NCBI GenBank assembly: GCA_963793095.1
Contig: CAWBYY010000001.1
Span: forward strand, 124,001 to 188,000
Direction: 5' to 3'
Length of the DNA: 64,000 nt
Source: CAVWDI01 sp963793095
GTDB taxonomy: Bacteria > Chloroflexota > Anaerolineae > Anaerolineales > UBA4823
The position numbers were made by a program, and so were the translations under genes. The notes below the pieces were generated by a model. That model had not been told where the DNA came from. It searched no databases and saw nothing but the letters and a program-made list of their open reading frames with translations. Position 1 is the stretch's first letter, and every line of letters begins with the position of its first letter. Shown in pieces: positions 7,597 through 15,805 of the stretch.

Positions 7597-8027
7597 AACA
7601 AAATACATGTTGTGTTCATATCCCCCAGAAAATGACTGTTAAATCGGTCCTTGTCTTTTAATTCATGTTCTGCTATCGTGTTCTTAGTAGACATATTGGT
7701 CTCTCATGACGGTTATGTTTACTCCATTTCAGCAGTCGTTTTATGAATTTTGTTGAGCCGATCCGCGATCGAAAAAAGATCGCTCAAATCAAGAACCTGC
7801 TGCGTGGTCAGTGACGTTTCCGCGATCTGTTGTTGTTCAACGTGGGTGTCAATTATTTATTATAATTGCAGCTGCACTCACTTCGGTTTGATCTTTCTTC
7901 AGGGTGGATTTTTACTTAATTTAACCTTTCTTGTACGAACCATAATCGTCATGTTTCTCTCCTCTACCCATTGTTGGCATTATCACATAATCTTTGCGGT
8001 TCAGAAGTGTACAAAATGTATTTTGTT
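7597..8027. repeat. Inverted 17-base repeats flanking the recombinase remnant
   Basis: AACAAAATACATGTTGT at 7597-7613 matches, on the opposite strand, AACAAAATACATTTTGT at 8011-8027 at 16 of 17 positions. Each copy is itself nearly palindromic. The recombinase remnant at 7743-7865 lies between them. They could be terminal repeats or recombinase-binding arms of the element that left the remnant. The stretch is AT-rich, so chance is not excluded. The rest of 7528-8257 holds no intact gene. Confidence 0.35.
7743..7865 (+). pseudogene. Tyrosine recombinase (phage-type integrase) N-terminal remnant
   Basis: From the ATG at 7743 the frame reads MNFVEPIRDRKKIAQIKNLL, a typical N-terminus of small tyrosine recombinases common in environmental bacteria. 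It then hits TGA at 7812 and continues in the same frame as RFRDLLLFNVGVN before TAA at 7863. In intact relatives this leads into a GLRISDLL-type segment and the catalytic domain, which is absent. The gene is therefore both interrupted and truncated to about 40 codons. It marks past mobile-element activity inside the island. Family assignment is by recognition of the conserved N-terminus; no catalytic residues are present to confirm it. Confidence 0.68.
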
Positions 8028-8127
8028 TCTAATGTAATAGTGCATATAATAGTTATGAATGATTGGTTACTACAATTTGAACCAAATATTAATCTATTGC
8101 TGAATAATCCCCCCTTTATTTTCAGGA

Positions 8128-8190
8128 CGTTATACGGCAAAAAATGCCGCCATAGGCTTATTATACGGGCTGTATAAACACCAGTTGGGC
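8128..8190 (+). repeat. attC-like site 2, weak
   Basis: TTATACGGC (8129-8137) pairs with GCTGTATAA (8169-8177) over nine positions with one wobble. Inside is ACGGCA/TGCCGC around an A-run. The element ends with GTTGGGC at 8184-8190, which fits the GTTRRRY attC core, in the same orientation as the other candidate sites. It precedes the ORF at 8258. It is shorter and less similar to the other sites, so it is the least certain of the four. Confidence 0.28.
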
Positions 8191-8257
8191 CGTTCACGAA
8201 GCAGTAATTTATTTCTTGGGCAGCTGATAATTCCGAATTGTAGAGGTTTATGTTCCT

Positions 8258-9217
8258 ATGACTGCAGCAATGGATGATTTAGAAAAACGCTTGACCCAAC
8301 TGAAGCGAGAGGTGCCTACGCGAGGTCTTGAGCGTCACCCTTCAGTGTTGAAAAACATATCTGATCTGCCTCCCGACCTCCAATCGCCAGCCGTGACGGC
8401 CCTAGCCTCCAGTATAGCCATCCAGACCATTATTGTATTTCCACCGCAGATACATCGTGGGTGGGACTATGTTCCGAAGCAGGCCCTGCTGTTTTCGCCT
8501 GCGGATGTGATCTGTCTTATGGCGTCGGTTTGGCCTGACCAGGAACCCCAAATCAGGCATATAAAGGGGGGCGGGATCATGTATGTGCGAGTGTCAATGA
8601 TATTGCTTTATGGATTACTGGAAATCCTTGCGCAAGGATCGGGTTCGCCAACTCGAGTCAACGTGGAATTCAATACAGTAGCCTGGTACCTCCTGGCACC
8701 TCCTGTGCGGCTATTGCTGCAGGCGACCAAAGCCATTTCCGGCACGCAGATAGGGCAATCCTCCTATTCCCAAGATATCCAACAGGCGCTTGATAAATTG
8801 CCGCTGAAGTTTTCAAATGGTGTAAGCCTCTACGGGGTGTTACCTGGTGAGTTACTGGAAGCCCTGGTTTTCCAGCGAGGCACCTGGGAACGTTGGCTGC
8901 TGTTGATCCGCCGGCCTATTTCCGCTAACACTCTGTTATTACTCACGAGTAATTACATGGTAGTGATCCAGGAAGATTTGAAGACAAGGTATGGATGGAT
9001 CATCTCGTACCTTCCTCGGGATAGTATTGCCGGTATGCAAAATCAGGCTTGCGGCGAATGGAATGAGGTGACTGTTCAGTTGAAACGAGGCAGGCAAACT
9101 GCAACATATACGTTGCAGTTGAAGAGGGAAGTTGCTGAGGTTTGGGGAGAGCGGTGGGTGCAGCATGGCGGTCAGTGGCAAGATCTCCCCGGTGAGGCGA
9201 AAAAGCCATCCTGGTAA
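8258..9217 (+). CDS. Hypothetical protein, 319 residues, unknown
   Basis: I do not recognise this protein. The first 40 residues are charged and possibly helical (LEKRLTQLKREVPTRGLERH). The centre is mixed hydrophobic (about 90-125, YVRVSMILLYGLLEILAQ) without a clear transmembrane helix. The C-terminal third, with NTLLLLTSNYMVVIQEDLKTRYGW, PRDSIAGMQ and TVQLKRGRQTATYTLQL, has the strand pattern of a PH-like beta-barrel domain; that is an impression from periodicity, not a match. It carries no signal peptide. It sits alone between two attC-like sites, the position expected of a cassette gene. Confidence 0.6.
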   Translation: MTAAMDDLEKRLTQLKREVPTRGLERHPSVLKNISDLPPDLQSPAVTALASSIAIQTIIVFPPQIHRGWDYVPKQALLFSPADVICLMASVWPDQEPQIRHIKGGGIMYVRVSMILLYGLLEILAQGSGSPTRVNVEFNTVAWYLLAPPVRLLLQATKAISGTQIGQSSYSQDIQQALDKLPLKFSNGVSLYGVLPGELLEALVFQRGTWERWLLLIRRPISANTLLLLTSNYMVVIQEDLKTRYGWIISYLPRDSIAGMQNQACGEWNEVTVQLKRGRQTATYTLQLKREVAEVWGERWVQHGGQWQDLPGEAKKPSW

Positions 9218-9238
9218 TCAGGCCACCCGAACCCGCGA

Positions 9239-9299
9239 GCACCCGACACCTGCTCCGCAGCACTCCGCCAGTGCAGGAAACGCCAGTCGTTGGGCGAGC
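9239..9299 (+). repeat. attC-like site 3, short
   Basis: A short dyad after the ORF at 8258. The left arm GCACCCGACACCTGC (9239-9253) and right arm start GCAGGAAACG (9273-9282) share a CCTGC/GCAGG stem. The right side ends in GTTGGGC at 9289-9295, an exact GTTRRRY core. The ACCCGAC stretch repeats that of the site at 4594. The rest of the intergenic 9218-9476 is AT-rich with nothing recognisable apart from the AGGAAAAGAG ribosome site of the next gene. Confidence 0.4.
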
Positions 9300-9476
9300 A
9301 TCTACTAAGTGATAATGTTCCTTATGTAAATTCACTGAATTGAAAGAATCCAAAACAAATTGATAGTTTATGAAGTTTATTGATAGCAACTCATAGGTAT
9401 CATGAGTAAAACAAACTTCTGTGATCATGATTTTCCCACTGGCAAGCATTTGTGAATAGGAAAAGAGAATAATCCT

Positions 9477-10486
9477 TTGAGGGTAAAAAGATTGCTAACG
9501 ATCATACTGCGTTGGGCTGGACGGATATTATTGGTTGGACTGTTTCTCTTTTTGGGGCTAATTATCTATCTGCTAGTTCGAGAGTCCATTACTCGAAACA
9601 AATATCGAGCTGAGTACCCTCCACCAGGTCAAATGGTAAATCTTGGAACCCATAATATCCATTTGAACTGCGCGGGGAGTGGGAGACCAACGGTTGTTTT
9701 TGAAGCTGACCTTGATCAGTATGGCTCGTTGAGCTGGGTGCCAGTTCAAGAAAGAATCGGGGAATTGACCCGCGCATGCAGCTACGATAGAGCTGGAATC
9801 CTGTGGAGTGAACCAGGGCCACTTCCCAGAGATGGCGAGACAATCGCACGTGAACTTTCTACTGTTCTGGATGCTGCAGGTGAAGAAGGTCCATATATCC
9901 TGGTGGGCCATGCATTTGGTGGTGCCTATATCAGAATATTTGCGGGAAAATACCCTGACGATGTGTGTGGTATGGTGCTGATTGAATCAAGCCATCCTGA
10001 AATGCTGCACGCGCTTCGGTGAGTATGGCGTTGTACCAGAAATTCCAAGACAGAAATATCAGGCCCTTGATCCTGTTGTTGTCTCATCTGGGATCGCCAG
10101 GTCGATATAAAGGGAATGTGTATAACCTGCCACCTGAAATCTATGATCCAGTACAGGCATTCTTACCCGAATCAAGTATGACGTGGTTCGATGAGAAAGT
10201 TGAAAGCCCTAACACACTGGCACAAGCAGGGCATTATGAATATTTGGGCGACTGGCCATTGATTGTGCTTGCTACTTCAGGACCTTCACCTTCCTTGGGA
10301 GACCTAGGACAGAAACTAGATGATTTATGGCTCGAAATGCAGCGTGAGTTACTTTTACTGAGTGAGAATAGTGAGTTCAGATCATACGAGATAGGACATT
10401 ATCCTCAACTTCAAGACCCCGAGGTGGTAATTGAGGCAATTCAGGATGTGCTCGAAAGATGTGAAAGAACATTGCGGTTACCATGA
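9477..10486 (+). pseudogene. Alpha/beta hydrolase, frameshifted and lacking its serine nucleophile
   Basis: A membrane-anchored alpha/beta hydrolase read in two frames. The first frame (9477-10022) gives an N-terminal transmembrane helix (about residues 8-33), the strand and oxyanion region, and the nucleophile elbow, which reads GHAFGG where active enzymes have GHSFGG. The catalytic serine is thus replaced by alanine (GCA for TCA). The second frame (about 10019-10486) carries the cap region and the C-terminal catalytic histidine segment EIGHYPQL. One frame change near 10,020-10,060 joins them. Loss of the nucleophile plus the shift suggests decay, though two sequence errors could produce the same picture. 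The start is a TTG with AGGAAAAGAG upstream. It lies between two attC-like sites. Confidence 0.7.
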
Positions 10487-10560
10487 AGAGTGAACTGGAA
10501 TTGCATGCCCAGATGGTTGTTTCATGTCTGTACAGATAAATGGATGTCTGGAAACCTGTA

Positions 10561-10677
10561 GCCCAACAAAGCGTTCACTTGACGGGTGGGATTTGTTCTG
10601 CCGAATTGGCTGATACTTGGCTTCAAACAATTTCTACGGGGAAAGCAAGTCCACGCCTACCTCACCGCAGGTAACGC
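10561..10677 (+). repeat. attC-like folded recombination site 4
   Basis: GCCCAAC at 10561-10567 fits the RYYYAAC left core of attC sites and is followed by AAAGCGTTCAC, a common attC beginning. The left arm (GCGTTCAC then TTGACGGGTGGGA, 10571-10591) pairs with the right arm TCACCGCAGGTAACGC (10662-10677), with bulges as typical of folded attC sites. No right core GTTRRRY follows, so the distal end is decayed. It comes after the hydrolase pseudogene, the position expected for the 3' end of a cassette. Confidence 0.48.
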
Positions 10678-10950
10678 AAAACTTTTATTTTTCAACAACC
10701 TGCTTTCTTTAACGACTTCTCGATAGGCTCACAGCACCTGAAGCTATACCAATAATTTAATTCTTACAGCTGCAAAAAACCAATTCAAATCCTAAAGTGT
10801 ATGAGTGAAGGCTGTATGCTGCAGGATGGAATTTGCATCTATTGGACATTTCATATCAACCTTACGGTTGTTGAATTTGAAATATGAAAAATGAAAATCC
10901 GGGTAGATTTACAATGACTTAATGAACTGAAATGCCTCCTGATGACAGAA
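10678..10950. other. Non-coding stretch with a hairpin, right edge of the accessory island
   Basis: No gene is supportable here. A hairpin is formed by TTTCATAT (10849-10856) with ATATGAAA (10882-10889) and an inner CAACC/GGTTG stem (10857-10861 with 10866-10870). It stands downstream of the CoA-binding protein gene on the minus strand. There is no convincing U-tract, so it is at best a weak terminator. Confidence 0.3.
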
Positions 10951-11422
10951 TTAGCGGGGTAATTTACCAAGCGCGCCCATCACTAGACGCATGCACTTGT
11001 GGCCGAATTCAAGGAACATCATTGGGCAGCCGCCGGGGATAACCTCAACCCCATTTTCACGACATAACTGGACCGCTTCATTTGAAACGCTTGAAGCGGA
11101 AGCGCCTGCGAAAGCGTTTTCATGCATCCAGAGGCTGCGGGATTCCAAGTTCAACACATTGGCGTGCAATCTGGAGGGATTGTTCAGGTTTTGTAACTGA
11201 AATCACCCCATCGATATCCCCGGGAACCGCTTTCAGGTCCGGGTAACACATGTCCCCCTCCAATTCATCTGCATTGGGATTGATAGGAAAAACCTGGTAA
11301 CCTTTTGAACGTAATGTTTTGTAAATATAATTCCCGGTCCCATCGCTGGAGCGGGACACACCCGCCACCGCGATCCGCTTCTGGGCCAGAAATTCAGCCG
11401 CCTGCTGGTTGAATGAGGGCAT
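10951..11422 (-). CDS. CoA-binding domain protein (YccU type), one frameshift
   Basis: A small Rossmann-fold CoA-binding protein, expected at about 145-155 residues. The N-terminal frame has the nucleotide-binding motif RIAVAGVSRSSDGTGNYI and VFPINPNADELEG. The C-terminal frame continues with LWMHENAFA, IPGGCPMMFLEFG and ends at 10951. The two parts must be joined by a single-base change near 11,138-11,146 (a CCCGCAGCC stretch). Both halves keep all expected family sequence, so I read this as a sequence error. The start at 11422 is chosen because GGAG stands five bases upstream; an in-frame ATG at 11452 is less likely. Its ligand and role are unknown beyond CoA binding. Confidence 0.82.
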
Positions 11423-11586
11423 AATTCTCCTTTTTTGATCCGTGATTGGCATATTTTAAAGACAAATTCGCTTAACATTCTTTTTGTAATGCTTTAATAT
11501 TAATTTCAGCCACCTTTCAGTTATACTATAGGGGTTGATTTTTTTCAAATAACCACATACTGGATAAATAGTTTGGAGGGATTACC

Positions 11587-12186
11587 ATGTTAACATACCG
11601 GCGTTTACTACCAATATTTCTCCTGCTGATATTTTCCATTTTCTTGATGGGCTGCAGCGCGATCCTGCCGCGTATAATCCCTCCCCCAACCGAAACGCCA
11701 ACCCCAACGGCGACCTGGACCCTGACCCCTACCTATACTATTATGCCGACTTCCACGTTCACGCCTTCTCCCAGCCCTACGATTACCTTTTTCCCCACTG
11801 TAACTTTCACCCAGGCTGTTCAGGGAACACCGACCGAAACCCCAGTGCCTACCAGTTATGTCGGTATGATCCGTCCGGTAGCTGAAGCAAAATACAGGGG
11901 CGATTTTGACGGAGGTAATATCATCTTTTCAAGCAATCTGGAAGCCGATCGAATCGGCGGTTTAACATTAACATTCAACTGCCGGAACCAGACCACCACC
12001 CTGAATTTATCCAGAGCCAGCATGAAACTCGATAATTCATCATTCACCTATGGTTTGGAGGGAATGTATGTGTTCGGGCAGTTTGTCAGCCCAACTGAAG
12101 CAAAAGGCGTGATCAATTACGAATATGAACTGGATGGTAAAAAGTGTAGCTACAATTATGTCGGTTGGACTGCCTATATGAAGTAA
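11587..12186 (+). CDS. Lipoprotein with Pro/Thr-rich linker
   Basis: A 199-residue secreted lipoprotein. Residues 1-23 form a signal peptide ending in the lipobox FLMGC, so Cys23 should be lipidated. Residues about 30-90 are a low-complexity Pro/Thr/Ser linker (TETPTPTATWTLTP-like), a style common in Anaerolineae surface proteins. The C-terminal domain (about 95-199) is probably a small beta-structured domain with two cysteines (FNCRNQ, KKCSYN) that may pair. Function is unknown. It has a good Shine-Dalgarno (GGAGGG) and a TATACT at 11522-11527 as a possible -10 with a poor -35. The PucR-type regulator starts eight bases after the stop. Confidence 0.8.
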   Translation: MLTYRRLLPIFLLLIFSIFLMGCSAILPRIIPPPTETPTPTATWTLTPTYTIMPTSTFTPSPSPTITFFPTVTFTQAVQGTPTETPVPTSYVGMIRPVAEAKYRGDFDGGNIIFSSNLEADRIGGLTLTFNCRNQTTTLNLSRASMKLDNSSFTYGLEGMYVFGQFVSPTEAKGVINYEYELDGKKCSYNYVGWTAYMK

Positions 12187-12193
12187 ATGCAGC

Positions 12194-13775
12194 ATGCCTT
12201 TAATCCAGATAAATCTTCGAGAACTAATCGATTCAACAATTAAAACGCCCGCCCTGTGGTTGAAAAACGAGCCCGGGGCGGACGTTGCGGTTAACCGGAT
12301 TTGCACTTCTTTATTGGATATCGAACCGGGGGACATTATCGTACTGGAAAGCGGGCAGTTTGGGCTGGCCGAACTCGAAGAGGCTTGCGGCCGGGAACCC
12401 GCCGCGGCCTTTATTCTGGGAAAGACAAAACCGGAACTGGCTGATCTGGATGTCGATATCCCGCTGGCAAACCTGCCCCGGGAAAGGGATCCGGAATCCG
12501 TTCGCATCCTCCTGCAGGATGTTTTACTGAGAAAAAAAGTGGCTTTGATGGAACGCGGGCTGCAGATGCACACCCAGTTTTCTCAGCTGGTTGCTGAAGG
12601 GGGCGGTCTGGCAGGTCTTGCCCGGGTTATGGGCGATATTTCGGGCTGCGGGGTGCTTGTCCAGGACAAACGCGGCCAGATACTGGCGGACCAACCTTCC
12701 AGAGAACTTACAGGCGTATGGAGCGTAGTGGCGGAATCCCTGGGCGAGCTCGCCAGTCTGCCCGAACCGCTGCTTGACCGGAAAGGAGCCGGCGATCAGG
12801 CGCTGGTCTTTAATCAGGAGATCCCGGGAGACCTGCACCGGCTTATCTGTCCCATCACAGTGGGCTCTGTGGTGCGCGGTTACCTCTCTCTAGTAGGGAC
12901 GGAGGCAATATTTGACCCGGTGGCGGCGATGGTCTCTGAACAGGGAGCGGTGGTTTGCGCGATCGAAATGGCGCGTAAAAAAGCTGTCAGGGAGGCCGAA
13001 AAAAGACTCAAGGGTGACCTGCTGACAGCTTTACTGGGTGAGAATATCGCCCCGCGCGATGCGGAATTATGGATCCAGACTATGGGGCTGGACCTGGAAA
13101 AAGCCCACGTCGCAGCCCGTTTTGTGTGGGCGGCTGAGAAACCGCCTTCGCGCCGGCGCCTGGAAACGCTGGTGAACGGGGAGATTTCGCGTATTGGGGA
13201 TACAGGCGATTGTCAACCCGCTCGGGTTGGAGGTGATTTGTTTTTGCCAGGAGGAAAATCCCTCCGGCAAAGCCGGAGATATGCCTGACATCTGGCACAG
13301 GCGGTTATTGACCAGGGAAAAGCAGAATACCCCAATCATCCCGTGCGCTGCGGGATCGGAGGGGTGGCGCTTGATTTGAGCGAATGGCGCGATTCATTTC
13401 CGCCAGGCGGGGCAGGCGCTGTCAATGGCGACCCGGTTTGGAGGCAACCAGCCGTATTTCTTCCCGGACCTGTCCGTTTACCGCCTGCTGCTGCAGATAG
13501 AACATAATCCAGAGCTAATCACGTTTTATGAAGAGACGCTGGGTCCGCTGATGGCGCATGAAAACTGCCCCGAGATAGTGCGCACTCTCGAAAGCTATTT
13601 TGAAAATAACGGAAACGTTTCAAAAACAGCTGAAGCCCTTTTTATTCACCGGAATACATTGCTGTACCGGCTTGAAAAGATCACTTCAACCCTGGAACTT
13701 GACCTTAATAATCCCGAAAACCGCCTGGCAGTCCAATTGGCGTTAAGGATTCAAAGGATGAAGGGACTGTGCTGA
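12194..13775 (+). CDS. PucR/CdaR-type transcriptional regulator, several frameshifts
   Basis: A PucR-family activator of about 525 residues. The first frame (12194-13288) holds the N-terminal PucR domain and the middle region that often binds small molecules. The C-terminal frame (13425-13775) holds the GGDEF-like end and the HTH_30 helix-turn-helix, visible as ENNGNVSKTAEALFIHRNTL with YRLEKI after it. Between them, the expected sequence is found piecewise: IQAIVNPLGLEVICFCQEE, then AEYPNHPVRCGIGGVALDLS, then FRQAGQALSMATRFGGNQ, each in a different frame. At least three single-base shifts between 13,195 and 13,410 are needed. All protein segments survive, so these look like sequence errors. 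Its target may be the neighbouring ilv operon, since a dyad lies just after its stop codon. Confidence 0.82.
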
Positions 13776-13778
13776 ATG

Positions 13779-13801
13779 TTTTTGTGCAAACTGCACAAAA
13801 A
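13779..13801. promoter_or_regulatory. Dyad between the PucR gene and the ilv promoter, candidate operator
   Basis: TTTTTGTGCA (13779-13788) and TGCACAAAAA (13792-13801) form a perfect 10-bp-arm palindrome with an AAC spacer. It begins four bases after the PucR stop codon and lies about 30 bases before the candidate ilv promoter. It could be a bidirectional terminator, but it has no GC-rich stem, and the symmetric TTGTGCA half-sites fit an activator or repressor site equally well. Assignment to PucR rests on position only. Confidence 0.5.
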
Positions 13802-13830
13802 ATACTGCTATCTTTTGGATGTTTTTCCGG

Positions 13831-13858
13831 TAGACAGCCGCTTATAGGGTGGTACACT
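13831..13858 (+). promoter_or_regulatory. Candidate promoter of the ilv-leu operon
   Basis: TAGACA (13831-13836) and TACACT (13853-13858) are separated by 16 bases, matching the sigma70 consensus at five and four positions. Transcription would begin near 13865, giving a leader of about 190 bases that includes the leader peptide and the terminator before ilvD. Confidence 0.5.
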
Positions 13859-13892
13859 TGAGAAGCAACGTAAGAAAGGAACTGTTAATTAT

Positions 13893-14000
13893 ATGTTTGT
13901 AATTTCATTGATTATTATCCTGATCAGCCTTCTGGTTCTTTTAGTACTTATTGAGAACCCGCAACGCGTTTGGGCAGCCAGGAGAATACGCAAAGATTAA
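13893..14000 (+). CDS. Candidate branched-chain leader peptide (IlvL-like), 35 residues
   Basis: A short ORF too small for most gene callers. Its first 20 residues, MFVISLIIILISLLVLLVLI, contain 16 Ile, Leu or Val. The tail is basic (RVWAARRIRKD). This closely recalls the E. coli ilv leader peptide, which contains VISLVVISVVVIII. AAGAAAGGA at 13872-13880 is a Shine-Dalgarno, though the 12-base spacing to the ATG is long. The ORF sits between a candidate promoter and a terminator that stands directly before ilvD. The alternative is a small one-helix membrane protein, which would have the same composition and positive tail. Context and the overlapping antiterminator segment favour a leader peptide. 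Confidence 0.68.
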   Translation: MFVISLIIILISLLVLLVLIENPQRVWAARRIRKD

Positions 14001-14058
14001 GCCGGGAAAGAACTCAAGAAAATAAAATGGGCTGCCAGAAGTGGCAGCCCTTTTTTTT
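13972..14058 (+). terminator. Attenuator: rho-independent terminator with alternative antiterminator, before ilvD
   Basis: The terminator stem is GGGCTGCC (14029-14036) with GGCAGCCC (14043-14050), eight perfect pairs around a six-base loop, followed by eight T (14051-14058). The 5' arm GGCTGCC (14030-14036) can instead pair with GGCAGCC at 13973-13979, inside the end of the leader ORF; that segment is identical to the terminator 3' arm. The pairings are mutually exclusive. Ribosome stalling in the Ile/Leu/Val run (13899-13952) would leave the upstream segment free and prevent termination. A ribosome moving on to the stop codon at 13998 would separate it from the terminator arm. ilvD starts 26 bases after the T-run. 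Mechanism is inferred by analogy with enterobacterial ilv attenuators. Confidence 0.7.
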
Positions 14059-14084
14059 GTATGAAGATTTACAGAGACTGATCA

Positions 14085-15766
14085 ATGCCAGGTAAAAAAA
14101 TGCGTTCAGATACGATTAAAAAGGGATTTGAAAGGGCGCCCCACCGGGCGTTATTAAAAGCGACCGGGGTAACAGATAATGATTTTGACCGTCCGTTCAT
14201 CGCGGTCGTCAATTCGTATGTGGATATCGTCCCCGGCCACGTTCACCTGCAGCAGTTTGGAAAGATTGTAAAAGAAGCAATCCGGGAGGCCGGCGGGGTG
14301 CCGTTTGAATTTAACACAATCGGTGTGGATGACGGCATCGCAATGGGGCACAGCGGGATGAAATTCAGCCTGCCTTCGCGTGAATTAATCGCCGACAGCG
14401 TGGAAACGATGATCCAGGCCCACCAGTTTGACGGAATGGTGTGTATACCAAACTGCGACAAGATTGTCCCGGGAATGATCATGGCCGCCTTGCGTGTAGA
14501 TATTCCGGCGATCTTTGTCTCCGGCGGGCCGATGGCCGCCGGTAAGACCCCCCGGGGCGAGACAGTCGACCTGATAAGCGTGTTTGAAGGGGTTGGCGCA
14601 TATAAAGCCGGGGTGATTGACGCTGAGCGCCTGAAGGAGCTTGAAGATTACGGCTGCCCGGGATGCGGTTCCTGTTCCGGGTTGTTTACCGCTAACTCGA
14701 TGAACTGCCTGATGGAAGTCCTTGGGCTGGCGCTTCCATTTAACGGATCAGCCTTAGCTTTGAGCGCCGAAAGAGAAAGCCTGGCAAGAAAGGCTGCTTT
14801 TCAAATTATGGAGCTGATTGATAAAGACCTCACCCCGGGCAAAATGATCACGATCGAGGCGATCGATGACGCTTTCGCCCTGGATATGGCGATGGGCGGG
14901 AGCACCAATACCGTCCTGCACACCCTGGCATTTGCCCATGAAGCCGGGATAGATTATCCCCTGGAGAGGATCAACCAGGTAGCTGACCGGATACCCTATT
15001 TGTGCAAGGTCAGCCCTTCCGGAAAATGGCACATGGAAGATGTCCACCGGGCGGGCGGCATTCCGGCGATTTTGAATGAGATTGCCCGCCGCGATAACAG
15101 CCTTCATCTTGAGCGGATGACAGTAAGCGGAAATACATTGGCTCAATCAATTGAAGGTTTTAATGTTAAGGACAGCGATGTGATCCGGCCGGTCGAAAAT
15201 CCCCACAGCCCGGTGGGCGGACTGGCGATATTGTTCGGAAACCTGGCGCCTGATGGGGCGGTGGTCAAAACCGGCGGTGTGACCCAGGGGATGCGGAAGT
15301 TTTCCGGACCAGCCCGCATTTATGAAGGACACGACCAGGCGATGGCTGGGCATTCTGAACCATGAAGTCCAGCCCGGGGATGTGGTGGTTGTCCGCTATG
15401 AAGGTCCGGGAGGCGGACCCGGCATGCAGGAGATGCTCTCCCCGACTTCCGCAATAATGGGAATGGGCCTGGGCGAAAAAGTCGCTCTGGTCACAGACGG
15501 CAGGTTTTCCGGCGGGACGCGCGGGGCCTGCATCGGGCATGTGAGTCCGGAAGCCAGCGCCCGCGGCCCGATCGCCGCACTGCAAAACGGCGATGAGATT
15601 ATTATCGACCTGGATAAGCGCTCTCTGGAGGTTAACCTGAGCGGCGAGGAAATAGAGAGGCGGATCGAAGCCCTTCCGGAATATGATCCCCCAAACCCGC
15701 TCTGCATGGCTGCGCAGATATGCCCGTATGGTGACCAGCGCCAGCCAGGGAGCGGTGCTGATTTAA
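14085..15766 (+). CDS. ilvD: Dihydroxy-acid dehydratase, two frameshifts
   Basis: Dehydrates 2,3-dihydroxy-acids to the 2-oxo acids of valine and isoleucine, using an iron-sulfur cluster. Cluster-ligand cysteines are visible in CIPNCDKIVPGM and in DYGCPGCGSCSGLFTANSMN. The SGGPMAAG, MAMGGSTNTVLH and TDGRFSGGTRG motifs are all present. The frame breaks near 15,348, where GGG in GCTGGGCAT should probably be GG, and again near 15,709. After the second shift the correct C-terminus reads LRRYARMVTSASQGAVLI and ends at TAA 15764-15766. Total length, about 560 residues, is normal. No strong Shine-Dalgarno precedes the ATG. It is the first structural gene behind the attenuator. Confidence 0.93.
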
Positions 15767-15805
15767 TTCTGGTCTTTTATATTATTGTTGGTTCTGGAGG
15801 AATAA

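Noticed and set aside
7750..8037. A 95-residue plus-strand ORF
   Set aside because: It overlaps the recombinase remnant in another frame, is Cys/Ile/Phe-rich from AT-rich DNA and has no ribosome site.
12040..12573. A 177-residue minus-strand ORF opposite the lipoprotein and PucR genes
   Set aside because: Serine- and arginine-rich shadow of two recognisable sense genes, with no family likeness.
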